DNA of 64,000 bases from Catenovulum sediminis (GCF_007289895.1 NZ_CP041661.1:124001-188000), one strand, 5' to 3'. Shown: positions 9,239-18,899, counted from the first letter of the stretch. The notes: generated by a model from the sequence alone, not told the origin. Numbers and translations are program-made.

Positions 9239-9764
9239 TTCTAATGAGCCTCAGAATCGGGCCGCTTCTGCACAAATCGACTTCCAACATGAAGACGACA
9301 CTGTGTTTAACTACGCTGATTATAAGTTTGAAGACTGGATAGCATTTATTCTGTTTTGGATTTTAGCAGTGACCGTATTTTCACAATTTATAAGTCGGTA
9401 TGTTTTTTCAGCGCCACTTGGCTGGACTGAAGAAGTCGCACGCTATCAGTTGATATGTTTAGGGTTTATGGGTGGTTGCATTGGCGTTCGCAGAAACACC
9501 CATATTTTTGTTGCACTGTTTCACCGCTGGATGCCGACAAAATTATCGACTCTTTTATATCAAACTATCGCTGTGTTTAACGTTATTTTTATCACCGCGT
9601 TAGCGTATTTTGCGTGGCAGATTATACCTTTGTTGCACATTCATAAAATGGCCTCGATACCCCTGCCCATCAGCGTTTTATATGGGGTTATTTTTGCCAG
9701 TTTATTAATCATGCTGGCACGCAGTTATCAGTATTTATTTAACATTATTTCCAATCCAACCTAA
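9213..9764 (+). CDS. TRAP transporter small permease (DctQ type)
   Basis: The 183-residue protein has a polar N-terminus of about 40 residues and four hydrophobic helices. It contains the DctQ-typical stretch FISRYVFSAPLGWTEEVARYQL and GVRRNTHIF. It forms the membrane complex with the large subunit encoded next and couples substrate uptake to a sodium gradient. It overlaps the binding-protein gene by 26 bases. The polar N-terminal extension is longer than in many homologues, so a later start is possible, but no better one is obvious. Confidence 0.92.
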   Translation: MTDYKTSNSSNEPQNRAASAQIDFQHEDDTVFNYADYKFEDWIAFILFWILAVTVFSQFISRYVFSAPLGWTEEVARYQLICLGFMGGCIGVRRNTHIFVALFHRWMPTKLSTLLYQTIAVFNVIFITALAYFAWQIIPLLHIHKMASIPLPISVLYGVIFASLLIMLARSYQYLFNIISNPT

Positions 9765-9818
9765 ACAATTAATCAAGATAGCACAACCAGCTGCGATTAA
9801 ACGAAATTAGGAATCAAC

Positions 9819-11099
9819 ATGGTTATTGCAACATTATTTATTTCTTTGATTATCATGATCATTCTTGGTTTTCCGGTGGCGTTTGCATTAGCAGGCTCAG
9901 CGCTACTGGCAATAATGGTTGACGGACAAGTACCCGAGCTGGTGGTTTTGCATAGAATGGTGGGTGGCATCGATAGCTTTCCGCTGTTATCCATACCATT
10001 TTTTGTTCTTGCCGGTGCGCTGATGAACTCAGCGGGGATCACAAATCGTATATTTGATTTTGCCAACGCAATGGTCGGTTGGATGCGAGGTGGCTTGGGC
10101 CATGTAAATGTCAGTGCCTCTATTATGTTTGCAGGTATGTCAGGTGCTGCGGTAGCCGATGCCGGAGGTTTAGGTGCGATTGAAGTCAAGGCAATGCGCA
10201 ATAAAGGCTATGATGCCGGATTTGCGGTGGGTTTAACTGCGGCATCATCGACTATCGGCCCGATAATTCCACCCAGTTTACCTATGATTATTTATGGTGT
10301 AATGGCGGGTGCATCTATCGGTCAGTTATTTGCCGCGGGTTTTATTCCCGGTTTATTAATGGCAATCGCCCTGATGATTATGGTGTTTTATTATGCGAAA
10401 AAGCGTAACTACCCAAAAGATGCTGGTTTTAGTATGACGCGCTTAAACAGTACTTTTCAATCTGCATTTTTGTCACTGATGACACCTGTGATTATTATTG
10501 TGGGTATTTTATTTGGTATTTTTACCGCCACTGAAGCCGCCATAGCTGCCGCTGCATATGCCCTTATTTTAGGCACTTGCGTTTATCGCACCTTAAGTTG
10601 GAAAAAGCTGGTTAAAGTGAGTATGGAAACGATTGAAACCACCAGTATTATTTTGTTAATTATTGCCGGCGCTGCAATTTTTTCGTGGGTGTTAACCAGC
10701 CAGCAAGTCACGCAAGAATTTACCACTTGGATGCTGAGCATTACAGACAATAAAACCACTATTTTATTGCTAATGACGTTAATATTGTTCGTTGTCGGCT
10801 GCTTTATGGAAACTATTGCGGCTATCACTATACTCACCCCAGTGTTGCTGCCTATTGCGATTAGTTTAGGCATTGACCCAGTGCACTTTGGTGTGATGAT
10901 GGTACTTAACTTGATGATAGGTTTGTTAACCCCCCCAGTCGGTATGGTGTTGTATGTGTTATCAAGAGTGTCAAAAGTACCATTTGAAGAATGCGCGAAA
11001 GCAACCATTCCGTTTTTAGTCCCATTGGTTATCGTGTTATTTCTGGTTACTTTTATACCTGAACTGTCTATGTGGTTACCCACGCTTTTGTATCGGTAG
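9819..11099 (+). CDS. TRAP transporter large permease (DctM type)
   Basis: The 426-residue protein is hydrophobic throughout, with about twelve membrane segments. It carries DctM hallmarks: the N-terminal ILGFPVAFALAGSALLA, FPLLSIPFFVLAGALMNSAG, FAGMSGAAVADAGGLG, SSTIGPIIPPSLPMIIYG and a late LMIGLLTPPVGMVLYV. It is the transport channel of the TRAP system formed with the two upstream products. It starts 54 bases after the small subunit and completes the operon core. Confidence 0.94.
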   Translation: MVIATLFISLIIMIILGFPVAFALAGSALLAIMVDGQVPELVVLHRMVGGIDSFPLLSIPFFVLAGALMNSAGITNRIFDFANAMVGWMRGGLGHVNVSASIMFAGMSGAAVADAGGLGAIEVKAMRNKGYDAGFAVGLTAASSTIGPIIPPSLPMIIYGVMAGASIGQLFAAGFIPGLLMAIALMIMVFYYAKKRNYPKDAGFSMTRLNSTFQSAFLSLMTPVIIIVGILFGIFTATEAAIAAAAYALILGTCVYRTLSWKKLVKVSMETIETTSIILLIIAGAAIFSWVLTSQQVTQEFTTWMLSITDNKTTILLLMTLILFVVGCFMETIAAITILTPVLLPIAISLGIDPVHFGVMMVLNLMIGLLTPPVGMVLYVLSRVSKVPFEECAKATIPFLVPLVIVLFLVTFIPELSMWLPTLLYR

Positions 11100-11251
11100 C
11101 ATTTTGCTGCCGACTTATAATCCATATATTAATTGCATTTGTATGTGAAATTGTAAATTTGCAGGTGTACAATATTAAACTGATAAATAAGTATAAAAAC
11201 GCGGTTCAAACTTTTATGTTTTGTGCCTAGGCGATAATTAAGAGACTCAAA

Positions 11252-12154
11252 ATGAAAATATTATCAACACTGTTATCCTTGTTGTTATTGCTAACAACAC
11301 ATACGTTTGCGGCCGGTTGGGGTTACGATAACAATCGAATTGCGATCAGCGCAGACGGCAACAATCAGCCAGATAATCATCATTTTTGGCCAAGAGCAGA
11401 TCCGGATGATTGGGGTGCGACCCCCGCCACCTTAGCGATAATTGCTAAATTAAAAATGCATAAAAACTTAGTGCACTACTCTTACAATAATTTTATCGAC
11501 GCGCCAGAACATACTACGGCAATAAATGAAATGGCGATCGGAGTTCAAGGTGCAATTAATTATTGGAATTTTGATAACAAAAAATTCTTTGATGTCAGTG
11601 CAGATTATAAAAAAGCGTTGGCCCACCTGATTCAAGTGATTGAAGTTTCAACTCACAAAGACCCTTTATACTTTGTTCATATGGGCCCCAGTGAATTCTT
11701 TTATCGTGCGGTGAAAGCTGTTATCGCGAATGGAAAAATAGACAGCCTGTCACATGTTTATGTTCTTTCTCACAGTGGCTATAACGATAATCACTTACGC
11801 AGAGGCGACCCCAAATTCGATAAAAAACCTGTACCGGAACAGCAAAAACATCACACCTTAACCGACGTTATTGAACTGAGCGGTAAACGCATTAATTATC
11901 ATCGCATCAAGGATCAAAACGCTGAATGGGACGTAAATTTATTGTGGAATTCAAAACAAGACTGGTCAGTTTGGCAGTGGATGAAAAATCACTCAGATCC
12001 AAGCGTAGCCTGGATATATGAACGCATGAAACGCCACCCAGATAACAAAGCTGACATATCCGATGCTGGTATGTTGTACTTTTTATTACTCGGTGATGAA
12101 AATGCCAGCCCGCAAAAATTCAAAAAATTCATCGGTCAGGGGATTATGCCGTAG
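11252..12154 (+). CDS. Secreted nucleoside-hydrolase-like protein
   Basis: The 300-residue protein has a signal peptide (MKILSTLLSLLLLLTTHTFA). Next comes RIAISADGN with an aspartate-rich stretch RADPDDWGATPATLAI holding D50, D52 and D53. This order of acidic residues at the first strand resembles the metal-binding D-x-D-D motif of inosine-uridine nucleoside hydrolases. The late segment ADISDAGMLYFLL also fits that fold. The actual substrate is unlikely to be a nucleoside in this context; such secreted proteins occur beside polysaccharide-use genes. It follows the TRAP operon by 152 bases with its own likely promoter. The family call is a motif-based inference. Confidence 0.5.
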   Translation: MKILSTLLSLLLLLTTHTFAAGWGYDNNRIAISADGNNQPDNHHFWPRADPDDWGATPATLAIIAKLKMHKNLVHYSYNNFIDAPEHTTAINEMAIGVQGAINYWNFDNKKFFDVSADYKKALAHLIQVIEVSTHKDPLYFVHMGPSEFFYRAVKAVIANGKIDSLSHVYVLSHSGYNDNHLRRGDPKFDKKPVPEQQKHHTLTDVIELSGKRINYHRIKDQNAEWDVNLLWNSKQDWSVWQWMKNHSDPSVAWIYERMKRHPDNKADISDAGMLYFLLLGDENASPQKFKKFIGQGIMP

Positions 12155-12509
12155 TTTAGCGCATAATCTCTCAGAGCATCATTTACCCCCCCGCGAAAAA
12201 CCCGAAAAAAACCCTAAAATAAAAACCACCAGCAAAAACAAAAATTCATATAACAAATAAATTAGAATCTTTTTTTGTGATTTTTACTCAGCAAACAACC
12301 CCAAATACTTGCGTACTGTATAACTTTAAACTGTAAAGTTTTTTGGCTATCACGATTTCGATAATGTTAAAAAATTAATTTTATGCTCGTTTATATCTCG
12401 TCTTTTGTTTAAATTTGCGTTATGTTTAACACCTAATGGTCATTATGATTACAACAAAACACTTAAAAACCATTAACTATATGCAAATATATAATCTACG
12501 GAGTTACTT
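12155..12509. other. Intergenic region upstream of GH9 gene
   Basis: No gene is seen. An inverted repeat AACTTTA (12322-12328) / TAAAGTT (12334-12340) with 5 bases between is followed by a T run and could be a weak terminator for the upstream gene. The remaining AT-rich part must carry the GH9 promoter. Confidence 0.35.
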
Positions 12510-15098
12510 ATGCAAAAACTATCCTCTTGGCGACCGCTGGTAAAGGCTATCGTCATTTCCGGCCTAATAAGCGCATGTGCACAACAACCTAATAGTCATT
12601 CATACAATGCATTTTTGCTAAACGAGAAAGCGTATTTTGACTCCGCTGCCGTTGACGTGTTTGCGTTTTCCAGCAAGCCTGGTGGTTTATTTTTCGACTC
12701 TAAAACCGCCGGTATCGAAATTGTGCACCATGGTGAACGCACTGCCACCAACGGCGATGTACGCCTTTTGCATACACCAGAACAGTGGGACGGAATGGGG
12801 CAATTAGTCAGCCGTGAAGTAAACTCGCAAACCAATACAATTACCACACAACTCGCCTACCCAGAGCATAACTTTAGTTACGCTGTAAAAGCCACGACCC
12901 AAGGCGACAAAGTTATTATCAGTGTACATTTGGACAAACCTCTACCGACAAATTTAGTAGGCCAGGCCGGCTTTAATATGGAATTTGTACCTGCCGAATA
13001 CTGGGATAAAGCTTATCTTGCCGATGGAAAACCAGGCCAGTTTCCACGTTCAGCATCTACCACTAATGGTATGCGTATGAACGACAATGGATTAACTGAA
13101 CCCACTCCCTTTGCTACAGGCAAAACACTTGTTCTGGCGCCAGAAGACCCGACGCGTCGCGTTACCATTACCGAAACATTAGGTGATGGCGAACTCATGT
13201 TATTTGACGGTCGTACCAAAGCACAAAACGGATGGTATGTAGTACGAGACCTAATCCCTGCTGGCCGCACCGGAAAAGTTGTGGAATGGAGCCTAGACAT
13301 CAGCGCCCTACCCAACTGGGTTCGCCAGCCTGTCGTCGGCTATTCTCAGGTTGGCTACCATCCGAAACAACCCAAGCAAGCCATAATCGAACTGGATTCA
13401 AACGACACGCCAAAGCAACGTATAGAATTACTTAAAATAAACGCCGATGGCAGTCACCAAACTGTACACAGCGCTAAGCCCAACCTGTGGGGAAATTATT
13501 TACGTTATCAGTATGCCACCTTTGATTTTTCTGAGATTACTGAGCCGGGTTTGTATCAGCTACGCTACGGCAAACAAACGACTCATACTTTTCCAATTGA
13601 TAACAGTGTGCTGGCAAAAGTCTGGCAACCAACGCTGGATTTCTTCTTTCCAGTGCAAATGGACCATATGTTGGTACGTGAAGCTTATCGCGTATGGCAC
13701 GGCCGATCGCATATGGATGATGCCTTACAGGCACCTGCCAATTACGAACACTTTGACCTATACGCCCATGGAGAAGCACTCGATACCCACTTTGAACCTT
13801 TTGAACATATCGATGGTTTAAATTACGGTGGCTGGTACGATGCTGGTGATTATGATATTCGCACTCAGTCGCAATATCACACTGTACAAGGCTTAGTGCA
13901 TGCCGTTGAAGAGTTTGGTATTGAGCGTGATAACACCACGGTTGATCAAGCCAAAAAATTCACTGAAATTAACCGTCCTGATGGTAAGCAAGACATACTA
14001 CAACAAATCGAACATGGTGTTTTAGCACTGATTGCGCAACATCGCGCCATTGGTCACGCCATTCCAGGTATTGTCGCTGGGCGGTTATATCAGTACCCTC
14101 ATCTTGGTGATGGTTCTACCAAAACCGACAACATGATATACGACGCCAGTATGGATCCACATGCGGCGGAACGTGCTGTCGGTAAAATGTATCAACCTTC
14201 AACTGTCGATCCAACAAGCACTGAAGAGCTAATGCCAGAAAACGGCACCCACAGTGGCCGCTTTGATGACCGCTGGGCATTTACCACCAACACCAGTGCA
14301 CTAAATTATGGCTCTGCTGCTGCTCTTGCTGCCGCCAGCCGTGTGCTTGGCCCAATCAATCAGGCACTTGCTGAAGAGAGTTTAATGACAGCTAAAAAGG
14401 TATGGGAATACGAAAAAAACCGACAACCCAATACATACCGCTTTGGCAATACAACCGGTGGCAAGCTGGAAGAAGAAAAACTTAAAGCCGCTGTGGAACT
14501 TCTTATCACCACGCAAGATACGCGCTACACGCAAGCAGTAAACGAATTACTCCATCAGGTTGAAGACAATTATCATGGTGATAACGTCGCCATGCTGATT
14601 TTGGCACTGCCCTATATGGACGAAGCTTACGCAAGCAAAATTAGAATGCTGACCGAAAAATATCGAGAGCAAATAGTCAATATTGAACAGGACAACCCAT
14701 ACGGTGTTCCGATTACCCGCGGAGGATGGGCCGGAAACGGTTCAGTTATGGGTTTTGGTATCACCAATTACTGGCTCAATAAAGCCTTCCCAGACATTGT
14801 TGAAAAAGAGCTGGTATACCGTAGCCTCAACTATATTTTTGGCACTCACCCAGATTCTAATTACTCCTTTGCCTCCGGTATCGGTGCCAAGTCACAAACG
14901 GCCGCTTACGGCTCAAACCGAGCCGACTTTTCATTTATCCCGGGTGGAGTTGTTCCAGGCGTATTAGTACTGCCACCGGATCTGCCAGAAAACAAAAGTA
15001 ACTGGCCGTTCTTTTGGGGACAAAATGAATACGTGATCCCGATGGGTAGCCGATATTTATTTTTAACACATGCAGCGCAAGCTTTACTGCAAAAATAA
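12510..15098 (+). CDS. Glycoside hydrolase family 9 lipoprotein
   Basis: The 862-residue protein begins with a lipoprotein signal; the lipobox LISAC places the lipidated cysteine at residue 23. A beta-rich N-terminal region of about 270 residues precedes an Ig-like CelD_N domain beginning VGYSQVGYHPKQPKQAI. The GH9 (alpha/alpha)6 domain then begins near residue 365. It contains GGWYDAGDYDIRT, where the aspartates position the nucleophilic water, and a C-terminal helical core. GH9 enzymes are endo- or exo-beta-glucanases or related exo-enzymes. The long N-terminal extension is unusual and may bind carbohydrate. A strong terminator follows. Confidence 0.85.
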   Translation: MQKLSSWRPLVKAIVISGLISACAQQPNSHSYNAFLLNEKAYFDSAAVDVFAFSSKPGGLFFDSKTAGIEIVHHGERTATNGDVRLLHTPEQWDGMGQLVSREVNSQTNTITTQLAYPEHNFSYAVKATTQGDKVIISVHLDKPLPTNLVGQAGFNMEFVPAEYWDKAYLADGKPGQFPRSASTTNGMRMNDNGLTEPTPFATGKTLVLAPEDPTRRVTITETLGDGELMLFDGRTKAQNGWYVVRDLIPAGRTGKVVEWSLDISALPNWVRQPVVGYSQVGYHPKQPKQAIIELDSNDTPKQRIELLKINADGSHQTVHSAKPNLWGNYLRYQYATFDFSEITEPGLYQLRYGKQTTHTFPIDNSVLAKVWQPTLDFFFPVQMDHMLVREAYRVWHGRSHMDDALQAPANYEHFDLYAHGEALDTHFEPFEHIDGLNYGGWYDAGDYDIRTQSQYHTVQGLVHAVEEFGIERDNTTVDQAKKFTEINRPDGKQDILQQIEHGVLALIAQHRAIGHAIPGIVAGRLYQYPHLGDGSTKTDNMIYDASMDPHAAERAVGKMYQPSTVDPTSTEELMPENGTHSGRFDDRWAFTTNTSALNYGSAAALAAASRVLGPINQALAEESLMTAKKVWEYEKNRQPNTYRFGNTTGGKLEEEKLKAAVELLITTQDTRYTQAVNELLHQVEDNYHGDNVAMLILALPYMDEAYASKIRMLTEKYREQIVNIEQDNPYGVPITRGGWAGNGSVMGFGITNYWLNKAFPDIVEKELVYRSLNYIFGTHPDSNYSFASGIGAKSQTAAYGSNRADFSFIPGGVVPGVLVLPPDLPENKSNWPFFWGQNEYVIPMGSRYLFLTHAAQALLQK

Positions 15099-15108
15099 GC
15101 CAAATAAA

Positions 15109-15137
15109 AAGGCCGATACCCGTTTAGTATCGGCCTT
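15109..15137 (+). terminator. Rho-independent-type terminator after GH9 gene
   Basis: AAGGCCGATAC (15109-15119) pairs perfectly with GTATCGGCCTT (15127-15137) around a 7-base loop, 10 bases after the GH9 stop codon. A short T-rich stretch (TTGTTTACG) overlaps the right arm, and AAAAA precedes the left arm. Confidence 0.85.
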
Positions 15138-15178
15138 GTTTACGTTATTCCGGTATCTATAAATATATCTAGGGCGTT

Positions 15179-15700
15179 TTACGTTTTATCGAAGTAATAA
15201 TCTAATCCTCTATTACTGATGATTTTACTCGTGTCAGGGTCAATAGTATTAATGCTGGAAACTAAAAAATTGTAAGTGTATTTCAAATTTTCCTCTGAGC
15301 TTGAATAACTCCACCTTTTATTTACAAAAAGTTGAAGTAGATTGTGATAGTCTAACCTCCATGGAAAAGGATTATATCGTTTATCTGTCATATAATTCTT
15401 TAAGTAGAAATGTACATAAGTTAATACAACTAGCGAGTACTTATAATCTTGAAGCATATTTATCAATTCAAGTTCAATATCCTTAGAATGTATTACTCGT
15501 TCTTCAATTAACAACGATAGAATCTTTACTATTGTTGCTAGGTTTTCGATTCTATAACGAGCTTTGCAATTATCACCAGAAGAACTCCCAAATGGACAAC
15601 AGCCTCGTAACAACTTGGGCAATCCTTCATTCATTATGTCTAGCTTAGCTAAATGATATAAAGGATTATCAAGCAATCTATTCCTCCAAGTCTCGTCCAT
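15179..15700 (-). CDS. Hypothetical protein, immunity-like
   Basis: The 173-residue soluble, mostly helical protein begins MDETWRNRLLDNPLYHLAKLD. It has no signal or membrane segment, and its ATG has GGAG 7 bases upstream. The stretch NLATIVKILSLLIEERVIHSKDIELELINML is recognisably similar to part of a broken gene at 19297-19528. Both lie in a minus-strand run that also holds a Fic protein, an Imm49-like protein and toxin fragments. Size, composition and setting fit an immunity protein of a polymorphic toxin system, but I do not recognise a named family. It starts 71 bases after the Fic gene stop. Confidence 0.55.
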   Translation of the reverse strand: MDETWRNRLLDNPLYHLAKLDIMNEGLPKLLRGCCPFGSSSGDNCKARYRIENLATIVKILSLLIEERVIHSKDIELELINMLQDYKYSLVVLTYVHFYLKNYMTDKRYNPFPWRLDYHNLLQLFVNKRWSYSSSEENLKYTYNFLVSSINTIDPDTSKIISNRGLDYYFDKT

Positions 15701-15771
15701 ATTAAAACTCCGTCTTCATCTCGTCAGTTTTTTCACTCACTTAGCGTGGTGTCTAAAAGTATTGGATCAGA

Positions 15772-17283
15772 TCAAAGCAGCGATGCCAAGAACTGTGTAA
15801 AAGGTACGATATTCTGTTTCACACTCGCCGCTTCTAATGCTTGCATGTACTCATCCCGTCGTTCGACGGGCACGACTGTCCACGGGTAACCGCCTGAGGC
15901 CATCATTAAATTCATGATGAATCTTCCCATTCTGCCGTTACCATCAAAGTAAGGGTGGATGTAGACGAAAATGAAGTGCCCCAGTACCACTCTGACTGCT
16001 GCATTTTCCTCTTCTGCGAGTAAGTCAAAGAGCGTCGGCATCATGTCGCGAACCGCGTTCCTATTAGGTAGGGTGTGCATAGACTGGCGAATATAAACAG
16101 GCCCTGACCGGTAACCGGCCAAGTCTGATTGTTTAATAATACCGGCGGCCACACTTGGGCCAAATAAGGCGAGATACCAATCGCTGTGCGTCTGTTCCAA
16201 TACATCCCCAGGGTTCTCGCCCTCTAAGACTGCTAGAACCGCTTTTTTAACTTCCTGAAACGCATCCCAGTAGTCTTTGGCAGCCATGGCATCTAGGTGT
16301 TTTTTACTCTCGTCTGAACCTTCAGCTTGCCAGTTGCCAGAGCGAACCAGTTCAATCAATTCGCGAGTCACCCGATGGCCTTCGATGGACAGTGAGTGGT
16401 AGGCGTCTGTGACGTATTTGTCTTCCACTTCGGCCATATAGGTTTCGATGTCGACGCTTTGTTGTATTTGTTCAGGAAAATGCGCTATGACACTTTCACG
16501 CATTTGGGCCCACATCAGCCGCATGCGATTAACATAGGGGGACACATCACGACGGCCAAAGCTCACTTTCACTTTCTCTGCGAATGGATCTTCTTCCTGC
16601 ACTTTCAAGTCAGCCGCTTGCATGCTTTTTAAAATATTGTCAGCGATCAGGTCTCGACCAATATTTCTAAAAGCCCCCACTAGTCGGCCGGCAATAACAC
16701 TGTGATTACCGGCGAGTAAAACGGACAATACGTCGGATGCATCTGTCACCATCGATAAGGCAGTACGCATTTGAATGGGCGCATTTTGAAACTGGTTCGC
16801 CGAAGAATAAACAAGTGCTGCCGCTAAGCTGTATACATTGAGCCCATCCAGATTTTCAATGTGTTCTGCGGCTGGCATGTTCAACCTGACATCAAAAATC
16901 GAGGTGTTGTGTAGGAAGGCGGTGGGTTTATTATTACCTTTGGGCGAGCGTACGAGCAACTGCTGAGGAACAGTTTTATCGCCGATATGCAGGCTAATTG
17001 ATTGCTCAGGTGATAGACACCAGACATTATCGAAACGTTCCGATAAATATGCACCACAAAAATCCCAGAAAGAAGCATACCAAGATGTACTGTCGCCGTG
17101 CTTTTCATCTGGCATCGCCGATATGTACCAGCCACGGATGACTTCGCGAATAAACCCATGCTTCAATAGCCGCTCTCGATGCACTCTGCTGAGTTGCTTC
17201 GACTGGATGGCAACAACCCCAGATTCTTGAAGCTGTTGTAATTGCTCAAGCGAATTTGCTAGTTTTTGTGATATGTCATTCAT
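15772..17283 (-). CDS. Fic family AMP-transferase-type protein with inhibitory motif
   Basis: The 503-residue protein carries the Fic active-site loop HPYFDGNGRMGR at residues 443-454, with the catalytic histidine first. Fic proteins transfer AMP or another nucleotide part to target proteins. Upstream, S297-L-S-I-E301-G302 matches the inhibitory [S/T]xxxE[G/N] helix, placed N-terminal to the Fic core. That marks a self-inhibited (class II type) enzyme. The first ~150 residues (HRERLLKHGFIREVIRGWYI) resemble winged-helix AbiEi-like antitoxin N-termini. The ATG has GGAG 5 bases upstream. Four 24-bp tandem repeats lie just upstream. Confidence 0.9.
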   Translation of the reverse strand: MNDISQKLANSLEQLQQLQESGVVAIQSKQLSRVHRERLLKHGFIREVIRGWYISAMPDEKHGDSTSWYASFWDFCGAYLSERFDNVWCLSPEQSISLHIGDKTVPQQLLVRSPKGNNKPTAFLHNTSIFDVRLNMPAAEHIENLDGLNVYSLAAALVYSSANQFQNAPIQMRTALSMVTDASDVLSVLLAGNHSVIAGRLVGAFRNIGRDLIADNILKSMQAADLKVQEEDPFAEKVKVSFGRRDVSPYVNRMRLMWAQMRESVIAHFPEQIQQSVDIETYMAEVEDKYVTDAYHSLSIEGHRVTRELIELVRSGNWQAEGSDESKKHLDAMAAKDYWDAFQEVKKAVLAVLEGENPGDVLEQTHSDWYLALFGPSVAAGIIKQSDLAGYRSGPVYIRQSMHTLPNRNAVRDMMPTLFDLLAEEENAAVRVVLGHFIFVYIHPYFDGNGRMGRFIMNLMMASGGYPWTVVPVERRDEYMQALEAASVKQNIVPFTQFLASLL

Positions 17284-17334
17284 GTTCGCTCCAACTATTA
17301 CTCGTGATACTTACCAGTAATCAATCACCACTTC

Positions 17335-17430
17335 TAGGTTTTAGTGTTATATCATTTATAGGTTTTGATGTCACACTACTTATAGGTTTTAATGATTATC
17401 CGTTTTTAGGCTTTAACGCTCATTTCATTA
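17335..17430. repeat. Four imperfect 24-bp tandem repeats upstream of the Fic gene
   Basis: The core TAGGTTTTA (TAGGCTTTA in the last copy) recurs at 17335, 17359, 17383 and 17407, exactly 24 bases apart. The remaining bases of each unit are only loosely conserved. The array ends about 52 bases upstream of the Fic start codon, in its promoter region. Iteron-like or operator repeats are possible. The plus-strand translation gives an 8-residue repeat (for example LIGFNDYP), but no convincing gene. Confidence 0.7.
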
Positions 17431-17551
17431 AAGAAGTCATAAGAAAAAGAGCTTTCCGGCCATAATCCTTCCAAAAGAAGTACAGAATTATAACCGGCGA
17501 TCATATGGAGGAATGATTAGAGTAGATTTGCCACAATAAAAATTAACACAT

Positions 17552-18889
17552 TTAAACAAACTGCTGTATTGATTCAAAATATTGACTGATGCTGCCGCTG
17601 TTTGCCTCTTCACAGGTTCGCCAAATTCGGTTTAATGGTAAAGTGAAAAAATTATCACCAATTTTTATCGCTTCTTGGTTATACGCTTTTACCCACGCTC
17701 CACCATATTCTTTGATAATTGCATCACCCAAAAATATGCCAAACAATTTAACTTTGGTGTCGGTTTTTATATTTTTAATGTCATCTTCGGCCAGTAAAAC
17801 GTCTAAATAGGCTACTGCTTTTTTGCTGGGTTTCATTTCAAAACCAGCACGTTTTGAATACAACTGTGCAACTAAAGGCGTCATGCTTTTAAATTGGTCC
17901 ATATGCCCTTCGGGCAGGGGTTCGTAACCAATGACTTGCTGATTCTGAGCCAGATGAGTTTCTTTGGGTTGCAAGTAGGGGTCTACAAATTTACTTAAAT
18001 CGCGCAGCGGTTCATTTGGCCTGCGTGGGGTAAAAGCAGAATACTCATTCCCCCAAGGGGTAAATATGTCGTAACCTTGCAGAAAGTCATAGTGGTCTTG
18101 GTAATCTTCTGCCGCAAGCGGCGTTGTGTCTATCCACTCCATTGGCAACCAAGGGCTGTCTACTTGTATTTTATAGCCATGCATCCACGCCAAACGTGTG
18201 TATAAAAAGCCAAATACCGAGAACAGGTTTTGTTCAAGCGCAAATAAATCATCAAAGTTACGCTCTTTAGCCACCTCAATTGAGGTTAACCAATTTAAAT
18301 AACGTGTCATTTCGGCTTCATCACCTTCTACTAACGCCATAAAAAACTGGTAGTCGGGCTGGTATTTAATCAAATTTGGCTGTGTACTGGGGTTTTGCTG
18401 CAAAAATTCGCAGCGTTTTTTAACCAGTTCAAACTCACCTCGTAGTGCCAGCATGTAAGTTACTGACAAATAGTGATATGCATCTGGGTAGCAGTTAACC
18501 AGTAGTTCCCCTTCTCGCTCAAATACCATGTTATCGCGTTGAATACTCCAGCGAATTAGCTCCGGATGGTTACTCAGCAATGGTAAGAGGTGATGCCCCA
18601 TATGGCGGTTATCGAGCTCATTAATTTCAATCGTCCCACGGTTCACCGCTTGCACTCTAGCCTTAGCCGCGATATATAGCTGCTGGCGCATTTGCTTAAT
18701 ATCTTTTTGGTAATACCAGGCCCGCATAGCTAAGCCATAATGGTAAGTAGACACCCCTCGTAGACACATAAGCGGGTCACCAGTGTTTGTGCGAATAAAT
18801 TCTAGCGTGCGTTCACGAAAAGATTCTTCTAGTTTGAGTGTACTTTCAATTTTATCTAAACCTGGTTGAAGTAGTTCTTTTATATGCAT
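17552..18889 (-). CDS. Imm49-like immunity protein
   Basis: The 445-residue helical, soluble protein starts MHIKELLQPGLDKIESTLKL. The stretch YHYGLAMRAWYYQKDIKQMRQQL and its surroundings resemble the Imm49 immunity family, which protects against toxins of secreted polymorphic systems. The C-terminal ~150 residues form an extra domain ending SISQYFESIQQFV. AGGA lies 7 bases upstream of the ATG at 18889. The stop of a headless toxin domain lies only 10 bases before the start, the usual toxin-then-immunity order. A longer frame exists upstream but would overlap the toxin domain. The Imm49 label rests on pattern recall. Confidence 0.6.
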   Translation of the reverse strand: MHIKELLQPGLDKIESTLKLEESFRERTLEFIRTNTGDPLMCLRGVSTYHYGLAMRAWYYQKDIKQMRQQLYIAAKARVQAVNRGTIEINELDNRHMGHHLLPLLSNHPELIRWSIQRDNMVFEREGELLVNCYPDAYHYLSVTYMLALRGEFELVKKRCEFLQQNPSTQPNLIKYQPDYQFFMALVEGDEAEMTRYLNWLTSIEVAKERNFDDLFALEQNLFSVFGFLYTRLAWMHGYKIQVDSPWLPMEWIDTTPLAAEDYQDHYDFLQGYDIFTPWGNEYSAFTPRRPNEPLRDLSKFVDPYLQPKETHLAQNQQVIGYEPLPEGHMDQFKSMTPLVAQLYSKRAGFEMKPSKKAVAYLDVLLAEDDIKNIKTDTKVKLFGIFLGDAIIKEYGGAWVKAYNQEAIKIGDNFFTLPLNRIWRTCEEANSGSISQYFESIQQFV

Positions 18890-18899
18890 TATGGTTCCT

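Noticed and set aside
10583-11125. A 180-codon minus-strand frame inside the TRAP large permease
   Set aside because: It is antisense to a clear DctM gene; the threonine/isoleucine-rich product is typical of a shadow frame.
17256-17465. A 69-codon plus-strand frame over the 24-bp repeats
   Set aside because: It starts inside the Fic gene end-to-end region, is low-complexity and has no ribosome binding site; the repeat is better treated as DNA.
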